Shown here: in pieces, positions 35,072-44,209 of the stretch | Layout: each line of letters starts with the position of its first letter | Numbering within the stretch: the first letter of the stretch is position 1 | NCBI GenBank assembly: GCA_949443285.1 | Contig: CASSLW010000002.1 | Coordinates: forward strand, 62,001-126,000 | Direction: 5' to 3' | DNA: 64,000 nucleotides | Source of the DNA: an uncultured Clostridia bacterium | Lineage (GTDB): Bacteria; Bacillota; Clostridia; TANB77; CAG-508 | Notes under the pieces: model-generated | The model's input: the letters and a program-made list of their open reading frames with translations, nothing else | What the model was told of the DNA's origin: nothing | Database searches by the model: none | Translations under genes and position numbers: made by a program

Positions 35072-36796
35072 CTATTTCACAATGGCTACCATTGCTTGTT
35101 TTAATTTTTCTAATTTTTCTGTTGCATCTTCATTAGATGTTCCTTTTACACCCATATATAATTTGATTTTTGGCTCTGTTCCTGAAGGTCTTACACAGCA
35201 CCACGCGTCATCTTCTAGTGCATAGTATAACACGTTTGATGTTGGAAGTCCTGTTTTTGTAATTTCTCCTGTTTCCATATTTTTTACAATATCTTCTTTT
35301 ACATCTTTAAATGTTAATACTTTATAGTCTCCTATTTTTTCTACTAAATTGTTTCTCATGTTTGTCATCATTTCTTGTATTTTCTTTGCTCCGTCTGCAC
35401 CTTCTAATACTATTGATACTTGTGTTTCTTTGTAATATCCGTATTTCTTATATATGTCTTGCATTGCGTCCCATAGTGTTTTTCCTTGTTCTTTATAGTA
35501 ACATGCTGCTTCGCAAAGTGCCATTACTGCTGCAATTCCGTCTTTGTCTCTTGCATAGTCTCCTATTAAGCATCCATAGCTTTCTTCATATCCAAACACA
35601 TATGTGTTGCTTTTTGTTTCTTCTGCTTTTCTCATAACTGCTCCTATGTTTTTGAAGCCTGTTAGTACTTCTTTACAGTCAAGATTATAGTATTTGCTTA
35701 TTGCTTTTGCTAATTCTGATGATACTAGTGTTGTTATGAACATTCCGTCTTTTGGTAATATTCCTTTTTCTTTCATTTGTGATATTCTATATTCTGCAAT
35801 TAATAATGCTGACATATTTCCTGTGTATTCCATATATTTCCCAGTTTTTGTGTCTTTTGCAAATATTCCTAAACGGTCTGCGTCTGGGTCTGTTGCAAGT
35901 ACTACGTCTGCATCTACTTTCTTTGCTAGTTCTAATGCTAGTTTGAAAGCTTTTGGGTCTTCAGGGTTTGGATAATCAACTGTTGGGAAGTTTCCATCTG
36001 GGTCCTTTTGTTCTGGAACTACATATACGTTTGCTAATCCTATTTCTTCTAGAAGTCTTTCTGCAATTGTATTTCCTGTTCCGTGTAATGGTGTATATAC
36101 AACTTTTAGGTCTTTACCTTGTCTTTTTACTATCTCTGGATTTAATACTTTGCTTTTTAATATTTCTAAGTATTTGTCATCCATGTCTGTTTTTATAACA
36201 TTAAATAACCCTTTTTCTTCCGCTTCTTTTCTTGTTATTTCTTTTATTTCATTATAGCTTGTTATTGCTTTTACTTTTTCGATTATCTCTTTATCTCTTG
36301 GTGCTATTATTTGTGCACCGTCATTCCAGTATGCTTTATATCCGTTGTATTTTGGTGGATTATGACTTGCTGTTATCATAACTCCTGCTGTACATCCTAA
36401 TTCTCTTACTGCGAATGATAATTCTGGTACTGGTCTTAAGTTTTCAAATACATATGTTTTTATTCCATTTGCATTTAGTATTAATGCTGTTTGCTCACTG
36501 AATTCTTTTGACATTCTTCTAGAGTCATAACTAATTGCTACTCCTTGGCCTTGTGTTCCTTGTTCTAATATATAGTTTGCTAACCCCTGTGTTGCTTTTC
36601 CTACTGTATATTTGTTCATGCGGTTTGTACCTGCTCCAATTACTCCACGTAGTCCTGCTGTTCCAAATTCTAATTCTTTGTAAAATCTATCTTCTATTTC
36701 TTTCTCATCATCTTTTATTTCTAGCAATTCTTTTCTTGTCTCTTCATCAAATTCTGAACTTTCACACCATTTTTGGTATTCTTTTAAATAATCCAT
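35072..36796 (-). CDS. Phosphoglucomutase/phosphomannomutase
   Basis: Alpha-D-phosphohexomutase, interconverting glucose-1- and glucose-6-phosphate (or the mannose forms). The catalytic serine loop is TASHNPPKYNGYK near residue 142, the metal loop DPDADRLGI near 305, the sugar-binding loop GYEESYG near 397, and the phosphate-binding RPSGTEPKIKLYMG near the end. Length 574 matches the PgcA type of Firmicutes. The UDP-sugar pyrophosphorylase upstream on the same strand uses its product. Confidence 0.95.
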   Translation of the reverse strand: MDYLKEYQKWCESSEFDEETRKELLEIKDDEKEIEDRFYKELEFGTAGLRGVIGAGTNRMNKYTVGKATQGLANYILEQGTQGQGVAISYDSRRMSKEFSEQTALILNANGIKTYVFENLRPVPELSFAVRELGCTAGVMITASHNPPKYNGYKAYWNDGAQIIAPRDKEIIEKVKAITSYNEIKEITRKEAEEKGLFNVIKTDMDDKYLEILKSKVLNPEIVKRQGKDLKVVYTPLHGTGNTIAERLLEEIGLANVYVVPEQKDPDGNFPTVDYPNPEDPKAFKLALELAKKVDADVVLATDPDADRLGIFAKDTKTGKYMEYTGNMSALLIAEYRISQMKEKGILPKDGMFITTLVSSELAKAISKYYNLDCKEVLTGFKNIGAVMRKAEETKSNTYVFGYEESYGCLIGDYARDKDGIAAVMALCEAACYYKEQGKTLWDAMQDIYKKYGYYKETQVSIVLEGADGAKKIQEMMTNMRNNLVEKIGDYKVLTFKDVKEDIVKNMETGEITKTGLPTSNVLYYALEDDAWCCVRPSGTEPKIKLYMGVKGTSNEDATEKLEKLKQAMVAIVK

Positions 36797-36842
36797 ATAT
36801 ATTCCTCATTTCTTTTATATATTTTATTCTACTATTTTTATT

Positions 36843-38090
36843 CTAATATAAGTGATAAAATTCTTGATATAATTTTCTTGCTGTTCTAGGGCAGTCTACT
36901 CCTGCAGAATCTGCATTTTTGACAGGTGCAAATTCTTCCTCTCTTTTTACCCTTAATATTGCCATTTCGTCAACTTCTCCAAACGCATCAAATAAAAACG
37001 CTTCAAATTTATACGCATTTGGTGAATCTGGCACAACTATATTTCCGTCTTTGTCCATATATGTTGCTTTTTTATATGCTAGATGATATGGTAATGGATT
37101 TGCTCCCATTCTTTCTATTGCAGTTATATTAAATAAATTGCTTAGTATGTGAGATTCTCCATATAATAATTCTCCGTCTTCGTCTGTTGCATTTGCCATT
37201 TCTTCTGTTATTTCTGTATATTCTATTACATTTGGTTTTCCATTCTTCTTGCAAAATACTCCAACTTTTTCTTTTGGATTTGCTTTTACTATTGATTTAC
37301 AAGCTACTGTTACCTTTTTATCTTCGGCTATTCCCATAAGTACTGGGTCTACCATTTTTATTAGACAATTATCAACACCTGCTATGAATACCCACTCAAT
37401 ACCCATTTCTTTCATTTTGTCAATCATACCGTTTTTTACTAAAGCCTCATATGTTCCACCATGTCCGTCTGCTGCAAGTTTTATTAGTCCATTTTCTCCT
37501 ACTAATATTTTTCCTTCTGTGTCCATCATTGGAAGTTCACCTTGATTGAAGAAAAATATATTTCTATCTTTTTGATATCCAAAGAATTTATTCTTTTTGA
37601 AGAATTCTATTGTTTCTTCATTGTTTTGCCTACTTGTCATTATGAACCATGGTATTGTTACATCATATTTTTTGGCTTCTGTTTTTATTCCGTCATATAG
37701 TAATTCAAATAATGATTTGTGTGAGTCTAATCCAATATCATATGTTCCTTTTGGTCCGTCATGACCTAATCTTGTACCTTGGCCTCCTGCCATTGTTACT
37801 ACTGCTAATTTTCCTGCTTTTATTTCTTTTTTTCCGATTGCTTCATAATATTTGTATTGATCGTTTAGTTTATATTTGTCTAAAAACTCAATTGGTGTTA
37901 TTTCATCTTTTTGATTTTTTTCTTCTGCTTTTTTTGTTTTTTGGTATAAACTGTGCATTAACTCAAAGTCTATATTTTTTATTTCTTTTAATAATTCTTT
38001 TTTGTGGGCATCATCTAAATTTTCATAGTGATTTAAAAGGTGTTCTTGTCCATATTTTTTCAAAATAGCTTTTATTTCTTCTAATTCCAT
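36843..38090 (-). CDS. UDPGP-family UDP-sugar pyrophosphorylase
   Basis: Nucleotidyltransferase of the UTP-glucose/UDP-GlcNAc pyrophosphorylase family (eukaryotic AGX-like). The nucleotide-binding signature is VTMAGGQGTRLGHDGPKG near residue 98, with VFIAGVDNCLIKMVDP in the middle and NPLPYHLAYKK later. Length 415. In this family, the sugar (glucose, GlcNAc or GalNAc) is hard to assign from sequence; UDP-GlcNAc is plausible. Likely cotranscribed with the phosphoglucomutase 46 bases downstream. Confidence 0.9.
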   Translation of the reverse strand: MELEEIKAILKKYGQEHLLNHYENLDDAHKKELLKEIKNIDFELMHSLYQKTKKAEEKNQKDEITPIEFLDKYKLNDQYKYYEAIGKKEIKAGKLAVVTMAGGQGTRLGHDGPKGTYDIGLDSHKSLFELLYDGIKTEAKKYDVTIPWFIMTSRQNNEETIEFFKKNKFFGYQKDRNIFFFNQGELPMMDTEGKILVGENGLIKLAADGHGGTYEALVKNGMIDKMKEMGIEWVFIAGVDNCLIKMVDPVLMGIAEDKKVTVACKSIVKANPKEKVGVFCKKNGKPNVIEYTEITEEMANATDEDGELLYGESHILSNLFNITAIERMGANPLPYHLAYKKATYMDKDGNIVVPDSPNAYKFEAFLFDAFGEVDEMAILRVKREEEFAPVKNADSAGVDCPRTARKLYQEFYHLY

Positions 38091-38179
38091 TTTTAAAGTC
38101 TCCTTTTCTTCTTTATAATGCTACTTTTTTAGTTTTACCTTATTTATATACTATTTATTCAAAAATATCAACCTTTTAA

Positions 38180-38659
38180 TTATATTTTTTGTATTTGCTT
38201 TTCTCCTGTTGTACCTAAAACAACATTATAATTGTCCATAATTTCGTCTAAATTCTCGGAAATTTCTTCTAAATCATAACAATCTATTAGTTTTATTTTT
38301 TCATTTTCTTTTGTCCATTTTTCTATATTTTCGTTTATGTTTTTTATATAATTTTCTTTTCCTTTTATAAATATTGTTGTTTCTTTTTTATTTTCTACCG
38401 CTTTTTTTATGTTTTTTATTTTACTTAAATCGTCATTTTTCCAATTAATATTTAATATTTTTGCTTTTTTCTCTTCTTTTAAATTTATTTTTGAAATTAC
38501 TGTATTTATTGTTTCTTCTAAATTATTTTCTGTTAAAATTATTACTTGTTTATCTTCTTCTATTTGTTTATTTATATATGGTAAACTTATCATTTCAAAA
38601 TGATAATCGCTTGCATAAAATGCACATATCTTTTCTTTCGTTTCTTGTGTTTTATTCAT
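38180..38659 (-). CDS. Hypothetical protein, possibly MEDS-like
   Basis: About 159 residues, MNKTQETKEKICAFYASD onward, lysine and glutamate rich, no membrane segment. The alternating pattern with an early Cys and a YINKQIEEDKQVIILTENN stretch resembles the MEDS sensory domain, where a Rossmann-like fold binds small ligands, but I am not confident. The start is set by AAAGGGAGA; codons further upstream read through non-coding DNA. It stands alone. Confidence 0.6.
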   Translation of the reverse strand: MNKTQETKEKICAFYASDYHFEMISLPYINKQIEEDKQVIILTENNLEETINTVISKINLKEEKKAKILNINWKNDDLSKIKNIKKAVENKKETTIFIKGKENYIKNINENIEKWTKENEKIKLIDCYDLEEISENLDEIMDNYNVVLGTTGEKQIQKI

Positions 38660-38799
38660 TTGAAATTCTCCCTTTTTTAATATATAAGCCATACGGAAGT
38701 GAAGAATTCCGCTCTTCGGCTTGCTGGTAAATTTTACCATTTTATTTCTAATATGTCAATTATATTTCAAAAAAAATTTATCGACATTTTTCGCAAATT

Positions 38800-38830
38800 G
38801 TATAAATATTCTCTAAATTGGTAATAATTA
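38800..38830 (+). promoter_or_regulatory. Sigma-F promoter of spoIIR
   Basis: GTATA (38800-38804), a 15-base gap, then GGTAATAATTA (38820-38830). This fits the Bacillus sigma-F consensus GYATA-N15-GGNNANANT at every fixed base. spoIIR is a known sigma-F gene. Confidence 0.85.
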
Positions 38831-38873
38831 AGTTAAAGAATATTTTAGAAAAAAAGTTTTTTGGAGGTAACTT

Positions 38874-39539
38874 ATGAAAAAAATATTAAATTTATTTAAA
38901 AATTCCAAAGTAAGAATGTTTATAATTTTAAGTTTCTTACTATTTATATATACAAGTATCTGCGCTTTCTCTTATGCTGAAAATGTATCAACTGACATTG
39001 CAAATAGTGTTTTTAGATTACATGTTTTAGCAAATAGCGATAGTGAAGAAGACCAAGCTTTAAAATATAAGGTTCGTGATAATTTACTTAAATATATGAA
39101 TGAGATTTGTGCAAACTGTACAACTAAACAAGAAGCAATTTCAAAAGTTTATGAATATCAAGATAATTTTAAACAAATCGCCTTAAACACTATTAAAACC
39201 GAAGGTTATTCTTATGATGTAAATATTAATATTGGAAATTTTGAATTTCCAACAAAAGAATATGGTGATATTTCTTTGCCTGCTGGATTTTATGATGCTT
39301 TAAGAGTAGAAATTGGAGAAGCCAAAGGAAGAAATTGGTGGTGTGTAATGTTTCCTCCTTTATGTTTTGTTGACATTAGCTCAGGTGTAGTTCCAGACGA
39401 GTCAAAAGAAATGCTTGAAAACAACTTATCTGAAGAAGAATTTGCCTTAGTTTCTGAAAACTCTGATCCTAAAATTCAATTTAAATTTAAGTTATTAGAA
39501 TTTTTTACCGGAAATGGTATAATTACTGCAAAAAAATAG
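38874..39539 (+). CDS. spoIIR: Stage II sporulation protein R
   Basis: Signal made in the forespore that activates the SpoIIGA protease and hence pro-sigma-E in the mother cell. A signal segment (about residues 13-32) is followed by the family start IANSVFRLHVLANSDSEEDQ, later DVNINIGNFEFPTKEYGD and GRNWWCVMFPPLCFVD. Length 221 is normal. GGAGGTAA precedes the ATG and a perfect sigma-F promoter lies about 45 bases upstream. Monocistronic. Confidence 0.96.
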   Translation: MKKILNLFKNSKVRMFIILSFLLFIYTSICAFSYAENVSTDIANSVFRLHVLANSDSEEDQALKYKVRDNLLKYMNEICANCTTKQEAISKVYEYQDNFKQIALNTIKTEGYSYDVNINIGNFEFPTKEYGDISLPAGFYDALRVEIGEAKGRNWWCVMFPPLCFVDISSGVVPDESKEMLENNLSEEEFALVSENSDPKIQFKFKLLEFFTGNGIITAKK

Positions 39540-39602
39540 TTGCAAACATTTTAACTTTATGTTATATTGAGTGAGATGACTATAGTACTGGAGGTAATAT
39601 AA

Positions 39603-40862
39603 TTGGAAAAACTAGTAGTAAAAGGACCTACTCCTTTAAAAGGAGAAGTAACAATAAGTGGAGCAAAAAACGCAGCAGTAGCAATTTTACCAGCAACTTT
39701 ATTAATTGATGGCGTTTGCACCATTGAAAACTTACCTAATATAAGTGATATAAAAATATCTTGCGAAATCTTAGAAAAATTAGGTGCAAAAATAACTTGG
39801 AATAATAAAAATAGTATTACAATAGATACTACAAATATAAATACAACAAAAGCTCCATTAGATTTAACAAGCAAATTCAGAGCTTCTTACTATCTAATTG
39901 GTGCAATGTTAAGCAGAAAAGGCGAAATTGAAGTTGGTATGCCTGGTGGATGCAAATTAGGTGCAAGACCAATTGACCAACACATAAAAGGATTTGAAAG
40001 ATTAGGAGCAACTGTAACTGTAGAAAAAGGTAGAATTTCTGCAAAAGCAAAAAAACTAACAGGAACTTCTATATATATGGACATTGTTTCTGTTGGAGCT
40101 ACAATTAATGTTATGCTTTCAGCAGTTTTAGCAAAAGGAACTACTACAATAGATAATGCCGCAAAAGAGCCTCACATTGTTGATGTTGCAAACTTCTTAA
40201 ACACTATGGGTGCAGATATAAGAGGTGCTGGAACAGACATGATTAAAATTAATGGTGTTGAAAAACTTAGCGGAAATGCTACATATTCTGTGGTTCCTGA
40301 CCAAATTGAAGCTGGTACTTTTATGTTAGCAGCAGTTGCAACAAAAGGAGATATCACTTTAAAAAATTGTATAACAAAACACTTAGAATCAATTACAGCA
40401 AAAATAATTGAAGTTGGTGGAAAAGTAGAGGACAACGGAGATAGCATCAGAGTATGGTGTAATCAAAGGCCTCAAAAAGCAAATATAAAAACTCTTCCTT
40501 ACCCTGGATTTCCAACAGACTTACAACCACAAATGGGAGTAGTTTTATCTATCGCTGACGGAGCCAGCATAATAAACGAAAGTATATGGGAATCTAGATT
40601 TCAATATACAGACGAATTAAATAAAATGGGTGCCAAAATAACAGCTCAAGGAAAAACAGCCTTTTTCGAAGGAGTTAAAAAACTATCTGGCGCACCAGTT
40701 TATTCAACAGATTTAAGAGCAGGCGCTGCACTTGTAATTGCTGGAACAGTTGCTAATGGCTCAACTGAAATTTATAATCTAGAACACATAGACAGAGGCT
40801 ATGAAAACATAGAAGAAAAATTCAGAAAACTTGGAGCAAAAATCGAAAGAGTAACAGAATAA
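39603..40862 (+). CDS. murA: UDP-N-acetylglucosamine 1-carboxyvinyltransferase
   Basis: First committed step of peptidoglycan synthesis, transferring enolpyruvate to UDP-GlcNAc; target of fosfomycin. The conserved opening LKGEVTISGAKNAAVAILPA, the active-site Cys in MPGGCKLGARPID (about residue 117), and FPTDLQPQMGVVLSIADG are all present. Length 419. A TTG start follows GGAGGTAA. First gene of a unit with walJ and rlmH. Confidence 0.97.
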   Translation: MEKLVVKGPTPLKGEVTISGAKNAAVAILPATLLIDGVCTIENLPNISDIKISCEILEKLGAKITWNNKNSITIDTTNINTTKAPLDLTSKFRASYYLIGAMLSRKGEIEVGMPGGCKLGARPIDQHIKGFERLGATVTVEKGRISAKAKKLTGTSIYMDIVSVGATINVMLSAVLAKGTTTIDNAAKEPHIVDVANFLNTMGADIRGAGTDMIKINGVEKLSGNATYSVVPDQIEAGTFMLAAVATKGDITLKNCITKHLESITAKIIEVGGKVEDNGDSIRVWCNQRPQKANIKTLPYPGFPTDLQPQMGVVLSIADGASIINESIWESRFQYTDELNKMGAKITAQGKTAFFEGVKKLSGAPVYSTDLRAGAALVIAGTVANGSTEIYNLEHIDRGYENIEEKFRKLGAKIERVTE

Positions 40863-40891
40863 TATTAAAACCAAAGAAAGAAGAAATAACC

Positions 40892-41683
40892 ATGTTAAAC
40901 TTTTGTAGTCTTTACAGTGGTAGTAGTGGGAACAGTCTCTTCGTTGAAACAGATAATACAAAATTATTAGTTGATGCAGGTGTCAGTTGTAAAAAAATTG
41001 AATCTGCATTAACTGATATTAACGTTAATCCTAGTGAATTAGACGCAATACTTGTAACACATGAACACATCGACCATGTGCAATCACTTGGAACACTTTC
41101 AAAAAAATTTGATTTACCTGTCTTTGTCAATCAAGAAACTTTAGACGCTATGCCAAAACAAAAAGATAAAATATCAGAAAATAATATAAAACTTTTTAAA
41201 GTAAGTGAAAAATTTGAAATTGGTGATTTATCAATAAATCCATTTTCAATTCCACACGATGCCGCAAACCCTTGCGGATTTAACATTTGTGGCGATAAAA
41301 AGAAATTAAGTATTGCAACAGACATCGGGCATATGACAAACGACATATTAAGAAATTTAGAAGAAAGCTTATTTATAATGTTAGAATCTAACTATGACCC
41401 TGAAGTACTTAGATGCTCACGTTATCCATTTCCATTAAAATCTAGAATCGCAGGAAAACTAGGACATCTACCAAATGAAATGGCTGGAAAAACAATTTCT
41501 CACCTTTTAAAATCTGGCTTAAAAACAGCTATGCTTGGCCATTTAAGTAAAGAAAGTAACTTTCCAGAATTAGCTTATCAAACTGTTCTAGATGAGCTAA
41601 TCGCTAACAATTATGATGAAAACAGCTTATCACTTAGCGTTGCATCAAGAGATGTACATAGCAAAATAATCAATGTCCATTAG
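40892..41683 (+). CDS. walJ: WalJ/YycJ metallo-beta-lactamase-fold hydrolase
   Basis: MBL-fold hydrolase of the WalJ/YycJ group, usually linked to cell-wall and DNA metabolism in Firmicutes. The opening FCSLYSGSSGNSLFVETD and the zinc motif VTHEHIDHVQSL are clear, followed by CSRYPFPLKSRIAG and LGHLSKESNFPELA, typical of the family. Length 263. It sits 29 bases after murA, and rlmH follows, a common Firmicute order. The TAG stop belongs to a hairpin element. Confidence 0.93.
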   Translation: MLNFCSLYSGSSGNSLFVETDNTKLLVDAGVSCKKIESALTDINVNPSELDAILVTHEHIDHVQSLGTLSKKFDLPVFVNQETLDAMPKQKDKISENNIKLFKVSEKFEIGDLSINPFSIPHDAANPCGFNICGDKKKLSIATDIGHMTNDILRNLEESLFIMLESNYDPEVLRCSRYPFPLKSRIAGKLGHLPNEMAGKTISHLLKSGLKTAMLGHLSKESNFPELAYQTVLDELIANNYDENSLSLSVASRDVHSKIINVH

Positions 41684-41727
41684 GGACGTTTCCTTTTGGA
41701 CATTTTTGTCCACTGGGGACACATCTC
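41673..41727. repeat. GGGAC-loop hairpin at the end of walJ
   Basis: ATGTCCATTAGGGACGTTTC...GGACAT (41673-41702), then a second half unit GTCCACTGGGGACAC (41708-41722). The walJ TAG lies inside it. Confidence 0.85.
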
Positions 41728-41748
41728 TTTTTATATAAGGAGTAAAAA

Positions 41749-42228
41749 ATGTTAAATATTAATATTATATGTGTAGGAAAAATTAAAGAAAAATACTTAA
41801 AAGATGCCATTGACGAATATTCAAAAAGACTTTCTAGATATTGCAAACTAACAATTACAGAATTGCCTGACGAAAAAATTCCTGATAAATTAAATTCTAG
41901 TTTAGAAAATGAAGTTAAAGAAAAAGAATGTACTAAAATTCTAAGTCATATAAAAAAGGATTCTTATGTTATCGCCTTAGATTTAAAAGGGACACAATTC
42001 TCTTCTGAAGAATTCTCTAGTAAAATAGATAGTTTATCAATGGAAAATAGCAACTTAACTTTTATCATTGGTGGCTCTCTAGGTTTAACCGAAAATTTAT
42101 TACATAACTGCAATTTAAAAATTTGTTTTTCTAAAATGACTTTTCCTCACCAACTAATTAGAGTATTTTTATTAGAGCAAATTTTTAGAGCTTTCAAAAT
42201 TTCTAATGGAGAAACCTATCATAGATAA
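41749..42228 (+). CDS. rlmH: 23S rRNA (pseudouridine-1915-N3) methyltransferase
   Basis: SPOUT methyltransferase that modifies position 1915 of 23S rRNA. Family motifs: NIICVGKIKEKYLKDAIDEY at the start, FIIGGSLGLTENLL near residue 104, and the conserved end FPHQLIRVFLLEQIFRAFK. Length 159, normal. AAGGAG precedes the ATG. The gene is the last of the murA-walJ-rlmH unit. Confidence 0.97.
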   Translation: MLNINIICVGKIKEKYLKDAIDEYSKRLSRYCKLTITELPDEKIPDKLNSSLENEVKEKECTKILSHIKKDSYVIALDLKGTQFSSEEFSSKIDSLSMENSNLTFIIGGSLGLTENLLHNCNLKICFSKMTFPHQLIRVFLLEQIFRAFKISNGETYHR

Positions 42229-42240
42229 ATTTATATTTGG

Positions 42241-42319
42241 TTTTGTAGAGATTACTAAAATTTTAAAAATAGGGGCATCTACTTTTAAAGACTTTTAAAA
42301 ATATCTTATCTCTACAAAA
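42241..42319. other. Long-range 12-bp inverted repeat in an intergenic region
   Basis: TTTTGTAGAGAT (42241-42252) pairs perfectly with ATCTCTACAAAA (42308-42319), with an A/T-rich 55-base spacer that can pair further. It lies 13 bases past rlmH. It could be a structured RNA or a terminator. The rest of 42229-42567 shows no gene I can support: A/T-rich sequence only. Confidence 0.6.
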
Positions 42320-42567
42320 TTAAAAACTTAAATTAAATATTATATTTTAGATGATTTATTATGCACTTTTAGTAAATCATTTATTTTTTATTTCTAAAAT
42401 TTTTTTGGATAATTTTTTGATTATTATTTTTCTTATTATTAAAAATATTGAAATAAATAAAATTATTTTTGTCATTCTTAACCTGTCCTTTTTTGAAAAA
42501 ATTTATTTTATTATAAATTGCATTTCAGAATTTGTCAAGAAAAAGTTTTCGACAAAATCCGACAAAG

Positions 42568-42652
42568 GAGTGTCCCCACTGGCAAAAAATTGCCAACAGG
42601 GACGGAGGAAAATGGCAAAAAATTGCCAAAAAGGTCCGTCCCCTATGGCAAA
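42568..42652. repeat. Cluster of GGGAC-loop hairpins, TTGCCA-stem type
   Basis: Several arms in tandem: TGTCCCCACTGGCAA, TTGCCAACAGGGACGGAGG, and TTGCCAAAAAGGTCCGTCCCC. The end supplies the TAG of spmB. Confidence 0.85.
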
Positions 42653-43170
42653 AGTCTGCAAACTATTACGCTTGCAATCATTCCCACTATGTCTGCTGTT
42701 AATGCTGCTATTAGAATTCCTCTTGTTTTTTTTACTTTTATGCAGCTAGTGTATATTGCAATTGTGTATAATGTTGTTTCTGTTGATCCCATAATTGTTG
42801 ATGCCATTATTCCAAGCATAGTATCTACTCCACAGTTTTTCATTATGTCTGTTGCTATTGCCATGGATCCACTGCCAGATACTGGTCTTAGTAATGCAAG
42901 TGGCATTAATTCTCCTGGAAAGTTTATTATGTTTAATACAGGACTTGCAATGTGGGTTATGCATTCCAATATTCCTGATGATCTTAATGCTCCTATTGCT
43001 ACAAATAGTCCTATTAATGTTGGAAATATTTTGAATGTTGTTTCTATTCCTTCTTTTGCTCCAACTAGAAATGTATCAAATACCTTGTTTTTTTCTTTTA
43101 ATCCATATGCAACTATTAGCAAGATTATCATTGGCATTGCTATATTAGATGCAAAGCTTATAATTTTCAT
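42643..43170 (-). CDS. spmB: Spore maturation protein B
   Basis: Membrane protein needed for forespore dehydration. Multiple hydrophobic segments and the gating-type string GSGSMAIATDIMKNCGVDTMLG (central part), with IKVKKTRGILIAALTADI near the end. About 175 residues. It follows spmA in the usual order. The last residues and the TAG stop coincide with the hairpin element (CCATAGGGGACGG). Confidence 0.92.
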   Translation of the reverse strand: MKIISFASNIAMPMIILLIVAYGLKEKNKVFDTFLVGAKEGIETTFKIFPTLIGLFVAIGALRSSGILECITHIASPVLNIINFPGELMPLALLRPVSGSGSMAIATDIMKNCGVDTMLGIMASTIMGSTETTLYTIAIYTSCIKVKKTRGILIAALTADIVGMIASVIVCRLLP

Positions 43171-43210
43171 TTTTCCACTTCTTTCAAATAATTATTTATT
43201 ACTTCCAACA

Positions 43211-43792
43211 TTATTTTTTTGTACTGTTTATTATTATTTTTGTTACTGTAATTCCTGCAATTGCTGCGGCTATTGTTGCAATCCATACTGGAAATACTAT
43301 TGATGTTGGATTTTTTGAGCCTAGTGAGTTTCTTATTGCTATTACTGTTGTTGGTATAAGTTGAATTGATGCGGTGTTTAACACTATGAACATCATCATA
43401 GAATCTGTTAATGTGTCTTTTTTAGTATTCTCATCTTGCATAGATTGCATCGCTTTTAATCCGAGTGGAGTTGCGGCATTCCCTAGTCCTAGTATATTTG
43501 CAATCATATTCATTGATATTTCCTTTTTTATTTTTATATTATTTTTTAATTTTGGAAATAAAAAATTCACCGCGGGATTTAGTATTTTAGTTAATTTTTC
43601 TATTACACTTGTTTCGCTTGCTATTTGCATTATTCCGTTCCAAAGGCATATTGTTCCTAATAAACTAATCGCTAAATTTATTGCATCAGATGTACTTTCA
43701 AATATTGACGAGTTTAATTGTTCTAAATTTCCAGAAAATATTGCAAAAGTAAATGATATTATTATAAAAATTGGCCAAACTATATTTAACAC
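43211..43792 (-). CDS. spmA: Spore maturation protein A
   Basis: Partner of SpmB in forespore core dehydration. Opening WPIFIIISFTFAIFSGNLEQ, then LLGTICLWNGIMQIASETSV, the conserved ANILGLGNAATPLGLKAMQ and FIVLNTASIQLIPTTVIAIR. About 193 residues with four hydrophobic segments. A GTG start follows TAGGTGATAAA. Forms an operon with spmB. Confidence 0.93.
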   Translation of the reverse strand: MLNIVWPIFIIISFTFAIFSGNLEQLNSSIFESTSDAINLAISLLGTICLWNGIMQIASETSVIEKLTKILNPAVNFLFPKLKNNIKIKKEISMNMIANILGLGNAATPLGLKAMQSMQDENTKKDTLTDSMMMFIVLNTASIQLIPTTVIAIRNSLGSKNPTSIVFPVWIATIAAAIAGITVTKIIINSTKK

Positions 43793-43846
43793 ACTTTATC
43801 ACCTAAACAATTTTATTCAAAAATTACTTTTTTTAGTACTTTTTAA

Positions 43847-43875
43847 TTGACCGTACCGTTTTTTTGTGTTATATT
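43847..43875 (+). promoter_or_regulatory. Sigma-A promoter of the AbrB-family gene
   Basis: TTGACC (43847-43852), a 17-base gap, TATATT (43870-43875). The ATG of the regulator lies 46 bases further on. Confidence 0.75.
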
Positions 43876-43921
43876 CTATGTATACATAGTGACAAATATT
43901 AACTTATAGGAGGTAATATCA

Positions 43922-44176
43922 ATGAAATCAACAGGGATTGTAAGAAGAATGGATGAATTGGGACGTGTTGTTATTCCTATTGAAATAAGAAATCAATTTA
44001 AAATCGCAGAAAAAGATCCAATAGAAATTTATGTGGATGGTTCTGCAATCGTCCTAAAAAAATTTGAATCTAACTGTATCTTTTGTGGTAACACAAAAAA
44101 TTTACTAACATATAATGATAAATTAATTTGCGAATCTTGTTCAGACAAAATTGGCAATTTAAATAAAGATAAATAA
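43922..44176 (+). CDS. AbrB/SpoVT-family transition-state regulator
   Basis: An 84-residue swapped-hairpin DNA-binding protein. The AbrB core is MKSTGIVRRMDELGRVVIPIEI, followed by LKKFESNCIFCGN. Four cysteines (CIFC and CESC) suggest a small zinc-binding tail. Such proteins repress stationary-phase or sporulation genes. Strong AGGAGG site and a perfect sigma-A promoter upstream; a bidirectional terminator downstream. Confidence 0.92.
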   Translation: MKSTGIVRRMDELGRVVIPIEIRNQFKIAEKDPIEIYVDGSAIVLKKFESNCIFCGNTKNLLTYNDKLICESCSDKIGNLNKDK

Positions 44177-44179
44177 AAT

Positions 44180-44207
44180 AAAGTCTAGATTTTTTCTAGA
44201 CTTTTTA
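44180..44207. terminator. Bidirectional terminator between the AbrB-family gene and rsmI
   Basis: AAAGTCTAGA (44180-44189) pairs perfectly with TCTAGACTTT (44195-44204), with T-rich flanks. Confidence 0.85.
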
Positions 44208-44209
44208 CT

